From Nectonema munidae (Eukaryota; Nematomorpha; Nectonematoida; Nectonematidae): DNA of 64,000 bases. This document shows, in pieces, positions 46,203 to 56,871 of this stretch. The position numbers and the translations under genes were made by a program. The stretch covers positions 1,039,842-1,103,841 of the forward strand of contig JAUIRK010000101.1 in assembly GCA_030549495.1 (NCBI GenBank), written 5' to 3'. Position 1 is the stretch's first letter. Each line of letters starts with the position of its first letter. The notes beneath the pieces were generated by a model. It was not told the DNA's origin. It saw only the letters and a program-made list of their open reading frames with translations, and did not search any database.

Positions 46203-48956
46203 AAGGGCGGATACAGGGGGTGGATTGGGTAGCTAGCCACCCATCCTCTTTACCTGTGGTGAAGTTATTTTTATTGCAATTTCTAAATCATATAATAAAA
46301 TACTTGAAAAGATATCTATCTAGACCAGTGGTTCCCAACCTTTTTGACGCTCCGTACCCCTAAAAAATTTTAATTTTTTTTGCACCCCTTACAGTTTATG
46401 TAATGAAAATTTACAAATTTATTTAAAAGAAAAGTTGAAATACAAAAACGACAAAAATTTGCATAATTATTTTTTATGAGTTACTATGTTAACAAAAATG
46501 AAATATATGGAAATAAAGTGAAACAGTCTGCATCCAAACAACTTCCATTTTAAAAAATTGTTCAATTTTTTAGTCTCTTTTAAAAAGCTAATAATTTTAT
46601 ACAAAGTCCACCTCAAATTTAATGACTATTTTGCTCCTGTTTTTTGCATATAAGTTTCTCAAAACGTGGTACTTTGCTCCTGATAGCAATTCCCATATCT
46701 GCTTGTGCTCTCAAGCGATTTCTATTGATAAAAGGGTACTAAACCCGCACTCGCACAATTGTCACAAATGGAATAAGCATACTTTGTGCTTTTTTTTACA
46801 AAGTCTTGGAAACATCTCCATTGCCGAGCACCGATATTGTTCCAAAGTTTTGCTTTCAAACTGCATTTCAAAAACACAGATTGTGCGCAATTCAATAAGA
46901 TAAAATTTAAACGTTTCATCATTCGGCATATAATCCAAATTAAAAGAATATGGATTTATTATCCATTTTTCAGAGGCTTCTAGATTTCCCCTTTCAAAAT
47001 ATCCACCAAATGACCTCTATCTAGCAATGTAGGATATTTTGTCGCACTCCTACGGTTGATAGCAAAAACGTGTCCAGAAGTGAATGACCACCTGGTATTC
47101 GGTCCTGCTAACTCTCGATACACGAGTAAGACAATTCAGAACGATGTGATACATGTTGCGGCTGATATCATCCGAGACAACTTCAGAGAATGTATCAGAA
47201 AATGTCCTCACTTTTCTATAATATCCGATGAAACTACCTCGAATGGACGTGAAATTTTATCTGTGTGCCTCAGGATACTTGACTTTGTTGATGATGCTTC
47301 AAAGCTAAGAAAGCGGGAAGTGTTGTTAGATTTAGTTGATCTTGAAAGGACAACCTGTGTGGAAATAGTTTTAGCTATCAAAGAATCCCTAAAAAAAATC
47401 GGATCGACCTTAGTCACTGCCGTGGCCAGGCTTATGACACTACAACTTCGATGAGTTCTGAGAGAGTTGGCGTTCAAGTTGAAATTTTAAAGCTTGCCCC
47501 TGACGCCCAATTCCAAGGATGTTGCCTCCATTCCTTAAATCTTGTTATTTGTCATGCATGCAAAATATTATCAATACACAATATGATGGACACATGCCGT
47601 GAGCTTTACAGCTTCTTCGACAATTCACCCAAGCGGCAGCACTTTTTAAAGATCATTATTGATTCACTAGCACCAGATATGAGAAAAACAAAGTTGAAGA
47701 ACCTGTGTAAAACCCGTTGGCTCGAACGGCACACGACATTTGAAACTATTTTTCAACTATATGAATACATAGTTGCTACTCTGAATGAAATCTGTCAGCC
47801 GACCAAAGATGAGAGATTCTATCCAAACAACGATGATTGGAACTGGGATTCCTCCACTAGAACAAAGGCTACTGGTCTTCGCCATACGCTTGTGGACTTC
47901 GGACACATCGTAAGCTTTGTCATTGCCAAGAAGATGTTGGGACCACTGCGTCCAGTCGTGACTAATTACAAGTTTCCCATATGGAGGTGTACCTAGGATT
48001 CCAGAAAATAGAACAGGTTATGTCAACATATCAAGACACGATTAGAAGTAGACGTCTGGTTTGATCGTGTATATCGTAAAGTGCTAGAACTAAGTAGTCT
48101 TGTTGGCTCACGTGAACAGAGACCAAGGATCTGTAGGAAACAAACGATAAGAGATAAACATCCATCAGATACAGTTTTCGACTACTGTAAGAGAACTTTG
48201 GTTATTCCATTCCTTGATACTACCTGCAGTGAATTGAGATGTCGTTTCAGTGATGACAAACGTGCCCATTATGAACTATGCTGTCTCGTTCCAAAAGACC
48301 AAAGAAACATTACCAATGTTTACTGAAAATCTGCATGACAAATGGTTTCATGTGTTACCATTACCTGCTGCTCTTGATAGCGAGATGGTCTGCTGGTTAA
48401 ATTAGTGGATGAACAAAGGCACCATAGGCGACATATCTGTGACATCTCTCCTGGCCAATCATGCTGATGAAATGTTCTTTCCAAATGTGAGAGAACTTCT
48501 CAAAATACTAGCCGTCCTTCCAATCGGTAGCACTGAAGCAGAACGGTCATTTTCCTTCAACAATAGCTTTAACAAGCTTCTTCAACAATTCACGCAAGCG
48601 TCAACGCTCTTTTAAGAATATTGCATTTTTTGAAAAGTTTTATTTTTTTGTTATCATTCTTCAAATTCGGCTCTAAGATTCTCGTTAAAAGTAAAAATAT
48701 TGTGAGCCCAGTAATCATGGAAAAGTCAATCTCCGGCCCTGTTTATCAATATTGAATTATTAGCCATGCCTACGTCTAATCGGTAACTATGGTTGTCTAC
48801 ACCTGGCCTCATGTTCCTCAGACGGAGAGCGTTGTTAAAGCTTTGGGTTCATTTAGGATGAATTTTTGAACCGAAAACAATATAGTAAATGTGTGAACCT
48901 CCAAAAATTTGAACGATAATTTTAATTATCCACCCCCCCATAGAAATTTTCTAGAT
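46203..48956 (+). mobile_element. hAT transposon (DUF4371 type), decayed
   Basis: The left end CAAGGGCGGATACAGGGGG (46203) and the right end, minus-strand CAGTGGCGGATCTAGAAAAT (ending about 48956-48965), are matching hAT-type terminal repeats followed by G-rich runs. The 6-bp ATTATG adjoins both ends, compatible with a worn 8-bp duplication. A second hAT-like terminus, CAGTGGTTCCCAACC, begins inside at 46326 and may belong to a separate MITE whose other end I did not find. The transposase pseudogene lies at 47030-48615. Confidence 0.55.
47030..48615 (+). pseudogene. hAT transposase, DUF4371 / zinc-finger MYM-like family
   Basis: Three frames in succession carry an ordered hAT transposase. 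The first is FVALLRLIAKTCPEVNDHL, then ARYTSKTIQN-like NSRYTSKTIQND and FSIISDETTSNGREILSVC (near 47210-47270). After a frame change near 47410 comes GQAYDTTTSMSS, then CCLHSLNLVICHACK (near 47520-47565) and LCKTRWLERHTTF (near 47703-47741). The C-terminal dimerisation phrase LPIGSTEAERSFS lies near 48517-48555. Such proteins are annotated elsewhere as 52 kDa repressor of the inhibitor of the protein kinase-like or ZMYM-like, but are transposases. The N-terminal zinc finger is missing or unrecognisable, and several frame changes show it is dead. Confidence 0.8.
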
Positions 48957-49084
48957 CCGCCACTGATTATGTTTATTATTACATTTCCTTTGTTGTAATT
49001 TTAAATAGACTGTCTCGATTTTTACATTATCTTTTACTTTTTAAAATTAGAAATCAAATTTTTTACACAGACTTGTTTAAAATT

Positions 49085-49250
49085 TTTAAACCTTAACAAA
49101 AGGGCTGGAGGCTCGTAAGGCAATGGAAATGATTGCTCCAAGTTCAAGCCTTGCCTCTGCCGAAAACTCATAGCTTGATGTGAGAGGTGCTTCTGCGCCT
49201 TATCAATGAAAATACCACACCACCTTTAACATATAAAAAATTTTTTTATA
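49085..49250 (+). repeat. tRNA-derived SINE, family 2, second copy
   Basis: A tRNA-like head is present: GGCTGGAGGCTCGTAAGGC as A-box region and AAGTTCAAGCCTTGCC as B-box region, about 45 bases apart. The body includes GCTTCTGCGCCTTATCAATG, similar to the body at 2200-2225. The tail is A/T-rich, ending near 49250 in a T run. Similarity to the copy at 2105-2250 is partial. Confidence 0.5.
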
Positions 49251-49254
49251 GGTA

Positions 49255-50205
49255 AGATTATATATCAGAAAAATCCCGCTTCACCTCTGAAGGTTGTTTC
49301 ACACAATCATGACAAAATTAGTGAAAGAATATTAGAGTTTAATAAAAATATAATAGAAGAAGCAAGGTTCTCAATGAAGGCACCTAGTCATATTTATCAG
49401 TAAGTTTTTTTAGTAAAAAATGTTTTATAATAAAAATAATCTTTTAGGGATAATTTATCGATATTGTCTCAAAGTGATAGAGAGGGTATGTTTTCTAAAC
49501 GAACTATTCTTCGAAGAATACGGTATAACAAGAAAAGAATTCAACCTCCAAAGTTGATAAATTTTGACATTCCGAAAAACTATCACAAGGTAAATGGGGC
49601 ACCTTTTTTTACAAGTCGACCAACTTATTCCAACAAATAAAAGACTGATAGTATTTTATGGAAAGGTTTTAACTTATTTAAAACAGGTAAGCAATTGAAA
49701 ATATCTACATTGATGGAACGTTTTAAAAGGCTTCAAATATGTTTTATCAAATTATACCTATTCATACATTCCATAATAAAATTCAGCTTCCAATACTCTA
49801 CTCTCTTGCGTGTGATAAGAAAGAAGATACCTACAGGTTTTTATAATTAATTAAAAAATTTTATTTTTATTGTAAAATTTTAGAGAAATTTATCAAGCTT
49901 TAAAAGCCAACATAGACGTTTCACAGATAAAAACAATTACATCTGATTTTGAAAGCGCAATTATATCTTCAAACAAAAAAGTTTGGCAGATATAATGTTC
50001 ATATAATATTATAATATTTTTAATACTTCAGGAATTTCCAAATGCAAAATTCACAGGATGTTATTTTCATTTTTCGCAAAGCATTTATAGAAAAATAAAA
50101 TTTCTTGGTTTCGGCCGACTATATTCAACAAGTGAATCCTTTCGTAAATGTGTTACCTTTGTCCTTGCACTTGCTTTTCTTCCACCTTTACAAGTATATT
50201 AGTTT
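49255..50205 (+). pseudogene. MULE (Mutator-like) transposase with short introns
   Basis: The readable order matches arthropod FLYWCH/MULE transposases. ISERILEFNKNIIEEARFS begins near 49320, then a GTAAGT...TTTTAG intron at 49400-49447 (about 48 bp). LRRIRYNKKRIQPPKL (near 49507-49555) follows, with FDIPKNYHKVNGAPFF. The DGTF signature (YIDGTF) comes near 49707-49727, and NKIQLPILYSLACDKKEDTY near 49780-49835. A second ~47-bp intron ends TTTTAG at about 49882. TITSDFESAIISSNKK (near 49935-49985) follows, then a third intron ending TTCAG near 50031. FPNAKFTGCYFHFSQSIYRK (near 50035-50095) and CVTFVLALAFLPPLQVY come last. The D...D...E pattern of the MULE nuclease is partly visible. A few stops (including one inside the segment after DGTF) and a missing C-terminus show decay. 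Confidence 0.75.
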
Positions 50206-50239
50206 TCAACAGAAACCGCTGATTCCACACATAAGAAAA

Positions 50240-51133
50240 TCTATGTCGTTTATACTTAGAGTTTGTTGATGTAAAAGGAAGTGAAAAAAATTGGACTTGG
50301 AATTGCCAAATCTTCTAATTTAGTTTTAATCTGTCCAACTAACCCTTTTTTAATACCAGCTATATTTTCCCTCCATGTACTGTATAACACTTCATAGTTG
50401 ATTCCATTGAAGTTTTTGCAAAACTTTCTCTATTTCTATAAAAATGTCTTTTCCAGTCGTTGCATCTTGCATGCTACAGACTGAAGCTAACTTTTCTATT
50501 ATCTGAAAATGAGAATTAATACGACGAATAAAAAGAACAGATAAAATAGGACAAAGCTTCCTAAAGTAAATACACCAAAAACTAAAAAAATTGCTGTCTT
50601 TTTGTTTATGGCATTGAAGGTATCAACTGATTTCTCGAGTACCTAACATCTTGATTCTATTCGTGGTGTTAATTCTGACTTTCATATAATAGAAGAGTTA
50701 GCAAAGTATATAAATCTAAAAATTCAAATAAAATATATATTTAATAATTGAAAAATAAGTAAACAAAATAATTGGATGATTGTTTACTTATAAGTAATAT
50801 AAGCATATAATATACATTTTATAGCACATGTTTTCTGTCTACACTGTATTGAAATATAGATAAAATAAATTTGCATCAATGAATAACAGTAAAATGTCGA
50901 AAATAGAATGTGACAAAGTTAAAGTTTTAACATGGTTTCTTTATCATAAATTTAGTGGATGTGTTAATTCGTTGAATGAAGTGACTAAGTTGATACACTA
51001 AGGATACGTAAAAAGTGAAAATGAACATAGTATATTCTAAAATACTTAGCAAATCAAAATTTTGCTTGTAGGCCTGATAAACTTACATCGAGTACCGGTT
51101 CCGGTCCGCGAACCACAGTTTGGTGACCACCAA
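50240..51133 (-). mobile_element. ZBED/GTF2IRD2-type hAT remnant
   Basis: On the minus strand the phrase ATTGKDIFIEIEKVLQKLQW (about 50490-50430) is followed by MEGKYSWY and, in another frame, KIAGIKKGLVGQIKTKLED (about 50370-50310). These match the part of the ZBED5/GTF2IRD2-like transposases around the catalytic region. The 5' end of the element is visible at about 51090-51133 as minus-strand GGTCACCAAACTGTGGTTCG, a hAT-type terminus. At least one frameshift is present and the remaining coding sequence is lost. No 3' end was found. Confidence 0.6.
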
Positions 51134-51896
51134 TCTATATTTTCAATTAAAAAATTTTTTTTTGATTAACATTTTTTGAATTTCCTCAATGAAAACTAAT
51201 CCATTATTCTTAAACTTTTATATTGTTAAATAAATTGCTTTTCTTTTTTAACTATTTTTATTTCCTCATCAGGAGCGCACGTTCTCAAAATTATTGTGGA
51301 TTTTTTTTATAACCCCTTGAACAATATGCACAATTTTGCTATTTTTCACTATATTTTAGCGTGTAAAATAAAGAATGAAATTTTTTTCGCACATTCATAA
51401 TATATAACTGATATTTAAACATACTACAGTGGAAAAATTTGGAAAATTTTAATAACGCATTTTAAAGCAAATTTTATACTGATTACGAAAATGTATAAAT
51501 GTATTAAATAAAAAAAATTTTAAATACTTTTTTAAACTTGATAAAATGACAAAAATCCCAACTTTGTCATAGAAAAAAAATCTTTCGATTCATTTCAAAC
51601 AATTTACATATTTGGAATCAGCGTATCAAACTCTATCAGAATACGCTTTTAAATTTAATTTTTTTTTATTTTTCGATTTTTCAGGCCTTTTCAGCGAGCT
51701 CAAAATATGACTTCATATACATAGCAAATATACAAGTATTATACATTTTTAGAATCCTCTCATCATTCTATTTAATAATTTCAATGGTTTATTCGATTAT
51801 TTTGCATTGTTTAGAAAAAATAATATTTTTTTTCTTGAAAATTTACTTAAAACGGGGATTTCTTTACTTGCAATATCATCAATGATTAGTATTAGT
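51134..51896. other. AT-rich intergenic sequence
   Basis: Nothing recognised between the hAT terminus and the minisatellite. Confidence 0.45.
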
Positions 51897-52400
51897 GTGG
51901 TACCAATGATCTTTGTGGATGATTTAATGATTATTAGGGGTACCAATGATCTTTTACTAGACCTAGTATCACGGGGGTACCAAGGATCTTTTACAGGACC
52001 TGAAAGAATCACGGGTGTACCAAGGATCTTTAACAGGACCTAGAATCATGAGGGTATCCATGATCTTTAACTGGACCTATGAATCACATGACCAATGATC
52101 TTTAACTGGACCTAGGATCACGGGGGTACCAATGATCTTTAACTGAACCTAGAATCACGCGGTACCAATGATCTTTCACAGGACCTAGGAATACGCGGTA
52201 CCAATTATCTTTAACTGGACCTAGAATCACGCGGTACCAATGATTTTTAATTGGACCTAGAATCACACGGTACCAATGATCATTAACTGGACCTAGAATC
52301 ACGCGGTACCAATGATCTTTCACACGTCCTAGAATCACAGTACCAATGATCTTTCACACGTCAAATTATATCAGTACCAATGATCTAGGAACCCAGAATC
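51897..52400. repeat. 36-bp minisatellite
   Basis: About 13-14 units of a sequence with core GGTACCAATGATCTTTAACT plus GGACCTAGAATCACG. The regular period is near 36 bp in the centre (52090-52340); units are more variable at the left edge. As the period is a multiple of three, the minus strand stays open over 78 codons (52102-52338), with a repeated 12-residue unit (RVILGPVKDHWY). This is a by-product of the repeat unless shown otherwise. The right edge is followed by a short palindromic patch, TCTCGAGCGAAGCGAGAGA, near 52406-52424. Confidence 0.85.
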
Positions 52401-53212
52401 CTACGTCTCGAGCGAAGCGAGAGACAAACACGGCACCGGCTAGTTATTATAATAATATTAGACACTTCTTTTCTTTTCAAATATCAATGTTGAAATTACA
52501 TTCAGAAAGGAGAGGTGCTGCGTCCCTGATCTTCATATAGATAAAATTTAAATTAGACAAATATTTGAATTATAATCTTCAAGCTAAACTTCTCGAAAAC
52601 TTTTCATATGTAAGTTTAAAACTGTATATGCATTGAAGTTTAAACTATGAATCTCTTGATATGTTTTTTTCGTATAAAATTTTAGTTTTGAATATATTGT
52701 TAAATCAACTATCGTGTTTTTTAGTTGAAAAAATTGTAACCATTTTTGTATGTTAGTATAACGAGTTAAGGATTTGTTTTATAAACATTTTTAAGATGTC
52801 AATTAAACTGTTCAAATTATAACGAAGAAGTTCGATGTTTTACCGAGTAGCTCTATTATAATCCACGAACTGAATAATATTATTTATAATTTATAATATA
52901 ATATAAATTTATTTTTCTCAGTACCTTGATATATTGTAAGAATTGATATAAATTTAATCCACAAGTGAACTTATTTTTTGCTATAAACTTTAAGATTAGG
53001 TTAGAAATGGATATTGTGTTGCGTAAATCCCTTTGATTTTGAGGTTAATCTCTAGCAGCACTCCTTGATACTATATCTCCAAATAGAGGTTCAACTAGAA
53101 ATCAAAAATCTTATTAAGATGTCCTCACTAGCTTGTGTCGTTCGTATTGAACTGTTAGCAGTGAAGTTTGAAAAAAATCACAGGATAGCAATATTTATAA
53201 CAACAATAAGGC

Positions 53213-53218
53213 TTTATT
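53213..53218 (-). terminator. poly(A) signal of GPCR copy A
   Basis: AATAAA on the minus strand, about 145 bases past the stop codon, at a normal distance for a short 3' untranslated region. The same hexamer is present in copy B near 58403-58408. Confidence 0.45.
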
Positions 53219-53360
53219 TAGGACATGATAAAAGGCAAAGTCTTTTTATACAATGTATAAAGATTACATAAGCAAGCACAGATCTTTATCGTATACACCT
53301 GAGAAATGAACACAAAAAATAAAAGTATACGTTTCATTTTGAGAGTAGTAGGTAAACTGG

Positions 53361-54290
53361 TTAATCATTTTTTAAATTAAGTACATTTTTGCTTCTTTTA
53401 ATGAAAGCGCAAAAAATTTTCTTGCTCACATTTTTAATTTTAGTGTTTAAGAAGCCAAAGATCAACGGTTGAAATACATAGGAAGTATGAGAAAAGACTA
53501 ATGCCATGCTTATGTTATGAAGAGTGGCATTATTTAAAATAAAAACAACTCCTAACGGAATTTGAAAGAGAAGGAAATTGATGCTCGTTAATATTATGAT
53601 GACATTGGAATACCAAAGCTCTTTATTTCTTTTTATTGTTGAGGACAAAATTTTCTTAGACTTTTTGTAGAACTTATGCTCTTGATGAATAATAATTATG
53701 GTAAAGAGGGCAATTAAAATGCTTGGAACAAAGATACAGCATGAAACTAAGTATCTTTTGAAAAACTTTTCATTACTAAATAAGCACATTTTTTTAGACA
53801 AAATCAAGACATGACCTTTTTTATAATACATAAAGCCAAAGAAAAGGAGTAGGTTGCTTATTGCTAGGAAGCTGGCCAAGATCAGTAGATAGACATTTGC
53901 CCTCCATGAGGTTAGGACAGTGTATAAATGAGGTCGGCAAATCAAAACCAAGTGAAAAGTGTACAGCACTATGATGCAGAGGGGAATGAACATGTAATAG
54001 AATATTTTTATGACTAGGAAAAAAAAGCACATTTGGAAACTATATTTGTAGTAGCCGTGAGTGAGTCTGGACACTCGAATGAAGGAGAATGAGCCTGAGA
54101 CCACAAAGTCCAGCACACTGATGCTCAGCACAAAGATGTTTCGAGGAGTGTGGAGTGCCTTAGAGAAAACAATCACGTTAATCAGAAAGAAGTTTGCTAT
54201 AGACGAAACTACTATGCACACCACATCGTATATTAGTAGCAGTACCAATGGGTATTTTCCCTCTTCTCCTTGCCAAACACTGCTCTTCAT
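53361..54290 (-). CDS. rhodopsin-like (class A) GPCR, copy A, 309 aa
   Basis: Intact single-exon frame with seven hydrophobic segments at about residues 14-42, 51-73, 86-110, 132-155, 178-202, 228-252 and 262-283, then an amphipathic stretch (284-300). Family marks are N33 in TM1, D61 in TM2 (SISVLDF), C88 at the top of TM3 paired with C169 in the second extracellular loop, P189 in TM5 and P245 in TM6. Other key motifs are altered. The DRY box reads FHL (112-114, before VLICRP), CWxP reads FQIP, and NPxxY reads QPLIF. This is a plasma-membrane receptor by fold; ligand and G protein cannot be told. The N-terminus is short with no signal peptide. The start is the first ATG after a plausible promoter. 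Such receptors in arthropods include peptide, amine and orphan types; I cannot assign it. Confidence 0.85.
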   Translation of the reverse strand: MKSSVWQGEEGKYPLVLLLIYDVVCIVVSSIANFFLINVIVFSKALHTPRNIFVLSISVLDFVVSGSFSFIRVSRLTHGYYKYSFQMCFFFLVIKIFYYMFIPLCIIVLYTFHLVLICRPHLYTVLTSWRANVYLLILASFLAISNLLLFFGFMYYKKGHVLILSKKMCLFSNEKFFKRYLVSCCIFVPSILIALFTIIIIHQEHKFYKKSKKILSSTIKRNKELWYSNVIIILTSINFLLFQIPLGVVFILNNATLHNISMALVFSHTSYVFQPLIFGFLNTKIKNVSKKIFCAFIKRSKNVLNLKND

Positions 54291-54377
54291 ATCTATAAAG
54301 TCTATTCGCTTATGGAACTAGGCGTAATGCGGTATTGATGCGGCAAATTGGTGTCTTTTTACAGGAATTAATCACAC

Positions 54378-54413
54378 AATGAGAGGATAAACTAAAATAG
54401 TTGGCTATATATA
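54378..54413 (-). promoter_or_regulatory. candidate core promoter of GPCR copy A
   Basis: On the minus strand a TATATATA box (54413-54406) is followed 33 bases later by TCTCATTG, an initiator-like sequence with the A at 54380. That predicts a 5' untranslated region of about 90 bases before the ATG at 54290. The copy B equivalent is at 59596-59603 and 59570. The spacing fits a TATA/Inr promoter, but no transcript evidence is available. Confidence 0.45.
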
Positions 54414-54972
54414 AAACTAGAATATATACTGTCAAAAATGACTTATCTCTCCTCTTCGTGTATATCAATTACAGTTAGTACAATGTTAATTATATTGGAA
54501 ATTTTACTCGCTTAATCTCATAATCTGAGAGGCAATGCATGCATGTACAAATAAATCAGGTGCTTTTGGCTTGATAATTTTGGCATTCCTTTTTTCTTCA
54601 ACCGCAAATATTATTGAAAATGTTCGATCCAAATTACACTATTTTTATCATGTATTTGGAATTAGATTTAAACACAATTATTATTTAATTAATTTTTCAG
54701 ATTTTATGATACTAATCCATTGCACTCGAAAAGATAAAAATTTGGTAGTAAAAGGTTTTTTAGTAATAATTGAGATCAGTTTTACAATCTCCACCTCCAA
54801 CTTGCTTTTAGATAGATTCTAAAATTTAAATGAGTCTGGCAAAGAAATTCTAATAGTAGAATGATTTTCCAAAATTTCTATTAAGTTAGGTAGCTAGTTA
54901 GTTGTTATCTTTAGCTTACAAAGATTCTCTTTTACACTTTCAACACTTTTATTCAATTATATTGGTCTATAT

Positions 54973-55277
54973 CAGTGGTTCGTAAACTTTTTTTTATCTT
55001 GTTACCCAATTTTACATGCCCCAGTAAGGATGTTACCGACAACATAGATATATATGATCAAATGAAAACACTAGAGATATTTATATTTATTGTATTTGAA
55101 CATTGTTACAGTTTAGTTTACATTTTACAACATTACATACTCAGACTATTTTGACATTAATTCTAACGCCAGGTACCGCGATGCTTTCATGATTTTTAGA
55201 ATTATTAACTTCTTTTTCTCTGAACCCTCCATTACCCCCGAAAAATGGCTAAATTACCCCCAGTTTGGGAAACACTG
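54973..55277. mobile_element. hAT-type MITE (305 bp), copy A
   Basis: Terminal inverted repeats CAGTGGTTCGTAAACTTT and CAGTTTGGGAAACACTG, with a perfect 8-bp target-site duplication GTCTATAT at 54965-54972 and 55278-55285. No coding capacity. It is present at the same place in copy B, so it inserted before the duplication. Confidence 0.85.
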
Positions 55278-55970
55278 GTCTATATGATAGAAAGTTAATG
55301 CGAAGTATATAAATGCTCAAGCAGGAATAATTTTTAGCAATAGTGGAAAAAGTAGTTACTTACTTTTTTTTCTTCTAACATATTTTGGTACATGCTGTTG
55401 CGTATTTCACACATAAAATGATACCAGACTCCACAATATGAAACAGTTTTATTTTATTGTTGTGGTTTATAATTGTTTTTTTTATTGTTGTGGGCTATGC
55501 CATTTATTATATCCCACTAAAAACATGTATAGTTAAACAACCAGCGCTATACTTAACTTAGACGCTCTTCCCCGAGCATCATGGGTGCCTTCCCTATCCC
55601 CGAAGTCGGCGAATAGCATATATTGTACGTATTCTCACGCAAATATACGTACAGAGGCTAAGGTGAAACTCACTATACCTAGGGTATAGTCAGTATTTGA
55701 TAATAGCCTAATTTAACATTTTAATAAGAATATCTCCATTTTTCCCTTAGGAACTAGAACGTTAATTTATTTTCATTGCATTAATGGACACACATTTGAA
55801 ATAAAGAATTTAAGTACATTCAAGTTAAGAAATGTCAATTCTAGCAAAAAAAACAACAAAATATAAAACTATTTACACAAAAATTACACTAAACAACAAA
55901 ATTTATCATGACAACTTAAAAAATTATGGATTCAGCTAAAAAACAACTAATTATGTAATTATGCAAAACT
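55278..55970. other. non-coding part of duplication copy A
   Basis: AT-rich, with a GC-richer patch near 55545-55615 (CGCTCTTCCCCGAGCATC). No gene or element end recognised. The same sequence is at about 60467-61160. Confidence 0.4.
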
Positions 55971-55974
55971 ACAA

Positions 55975-56760
55975 AGGACACTTGGAAAAAACTAAATTCT
56001 TTTTTGAAACAAGAAACTGATCAGTCTCTTTCAATAAAACAGAATGGTTTTCAAATTACTGATGACTCTAAATTGGCTAATCTTTTTAACTCTTATTTTT
56101 CTTCCACCTTAACTTGTTCAAACGTGGATGAGAATTTTACAAACTACCTTGTTAAACAACCACAGAACTTTTTATCTGAGAAAATTTCTTTAGAAGATCT
56201 AGTTTTTATTTTTAGGTCCTTGAAAATTAATAATAGTGTAATCTATGGAATTTCATCCGATCATATTAAATTGATCTTTCCATTTATTGTAAATATTTTG
56301 TTAATTGGATATAATTCTTGTATCGAACATTGTATTTTTCCTGATGTTTTCAAAAAGTCTAGGGTTATTCCTGTCTATAAAAAAGTAGTAAGCATGAAAT
56401 CTCTAAGATATTTGAAAAAGTTTTACATAGAGAAATCAATGAATACATGAATATACATTTTCTTTTTTCGTTAATAAATAATCAGTTCGGCTTCAGAGCA
56501 AAACATTCTACTCACCTTTTGCATAGTGTTTTCATCAATAGTGTAATAGTTATCTTGACAAGAATCAAACTGTTTTTTTCAATATTTATTGATTTATCTA
56601 GACTCTAGAGCCTTTGTCTCTATTCCGCTTTTAACTAGACTTCGTTTTTATGGTTTTGATATAAAATCACTTTAATTAATGTCCTCTTATTTGGAAAATA
56701 GATTCCAATGTGTGTCTATAAAAAATATCTTTCACTGTGAGAAATAATTAGTAAAATTTA
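55975..56760 (+). mobile_element. LINE reverse-transcriptase fragment, copy A
   Basis: The open frame at 56004-56450 encodes the N-terminal part of a non-LTR reverse transcriptase: TKDTWKKLNSFLKQETDQS (from about 55975), GFQITDDSKLANLFNSYFSS, ISSDHIKLIFPFI and FPDVFKKSRVIPVYKK. After a frame change it continues with NNQFGFRAKHSTH (near 56480-56515) and IFIDLSR (near 56580-56605), then ENRFQCVS-like sequence near 56695-56715. It is probably the same broad LINE group as the 3' fragment at 11390-12300, and looks like Jockey/CR1. Both 5' and 3' parts are missing; several stops occur after 56605. Confidence 0.75.
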
Positions 56761-56871
56761 CTAAGAACATTAGTAATCAAAAAATATAAGTTAGTAAATA
56801 TGCTAGATTAGTAATGTATACTGTCCATTGCAACAGAACTTCCATAGATTATTACTTGCCCATATTTTCAT

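Noticed and set aside
46326-46990. Separate hAT MITE starting CAGTGGTTCCCAACC
   Set aside because: The left terminus is clear but no matching right terminus or target duplication was found, so no element is called.
52102-52338. Repeat protein gene on the minus strand
   Set aside because: The frame coincides with a 36-bp minisatellite and has no start context or flanking coding sequence.
53821-54321. Plus- and minus-strand small frames within the GPCR
   Set aside because: They are shadows of the GPCR frame in other phases.
54535-54822. 95-codon gene present in both duplication copies
   Set aside because: It is identical in both copies, but so is the entire 1-kb tract around it, so identity says nothing about coding. 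The product resembles no family and lies upstream of the GPCR promoter.
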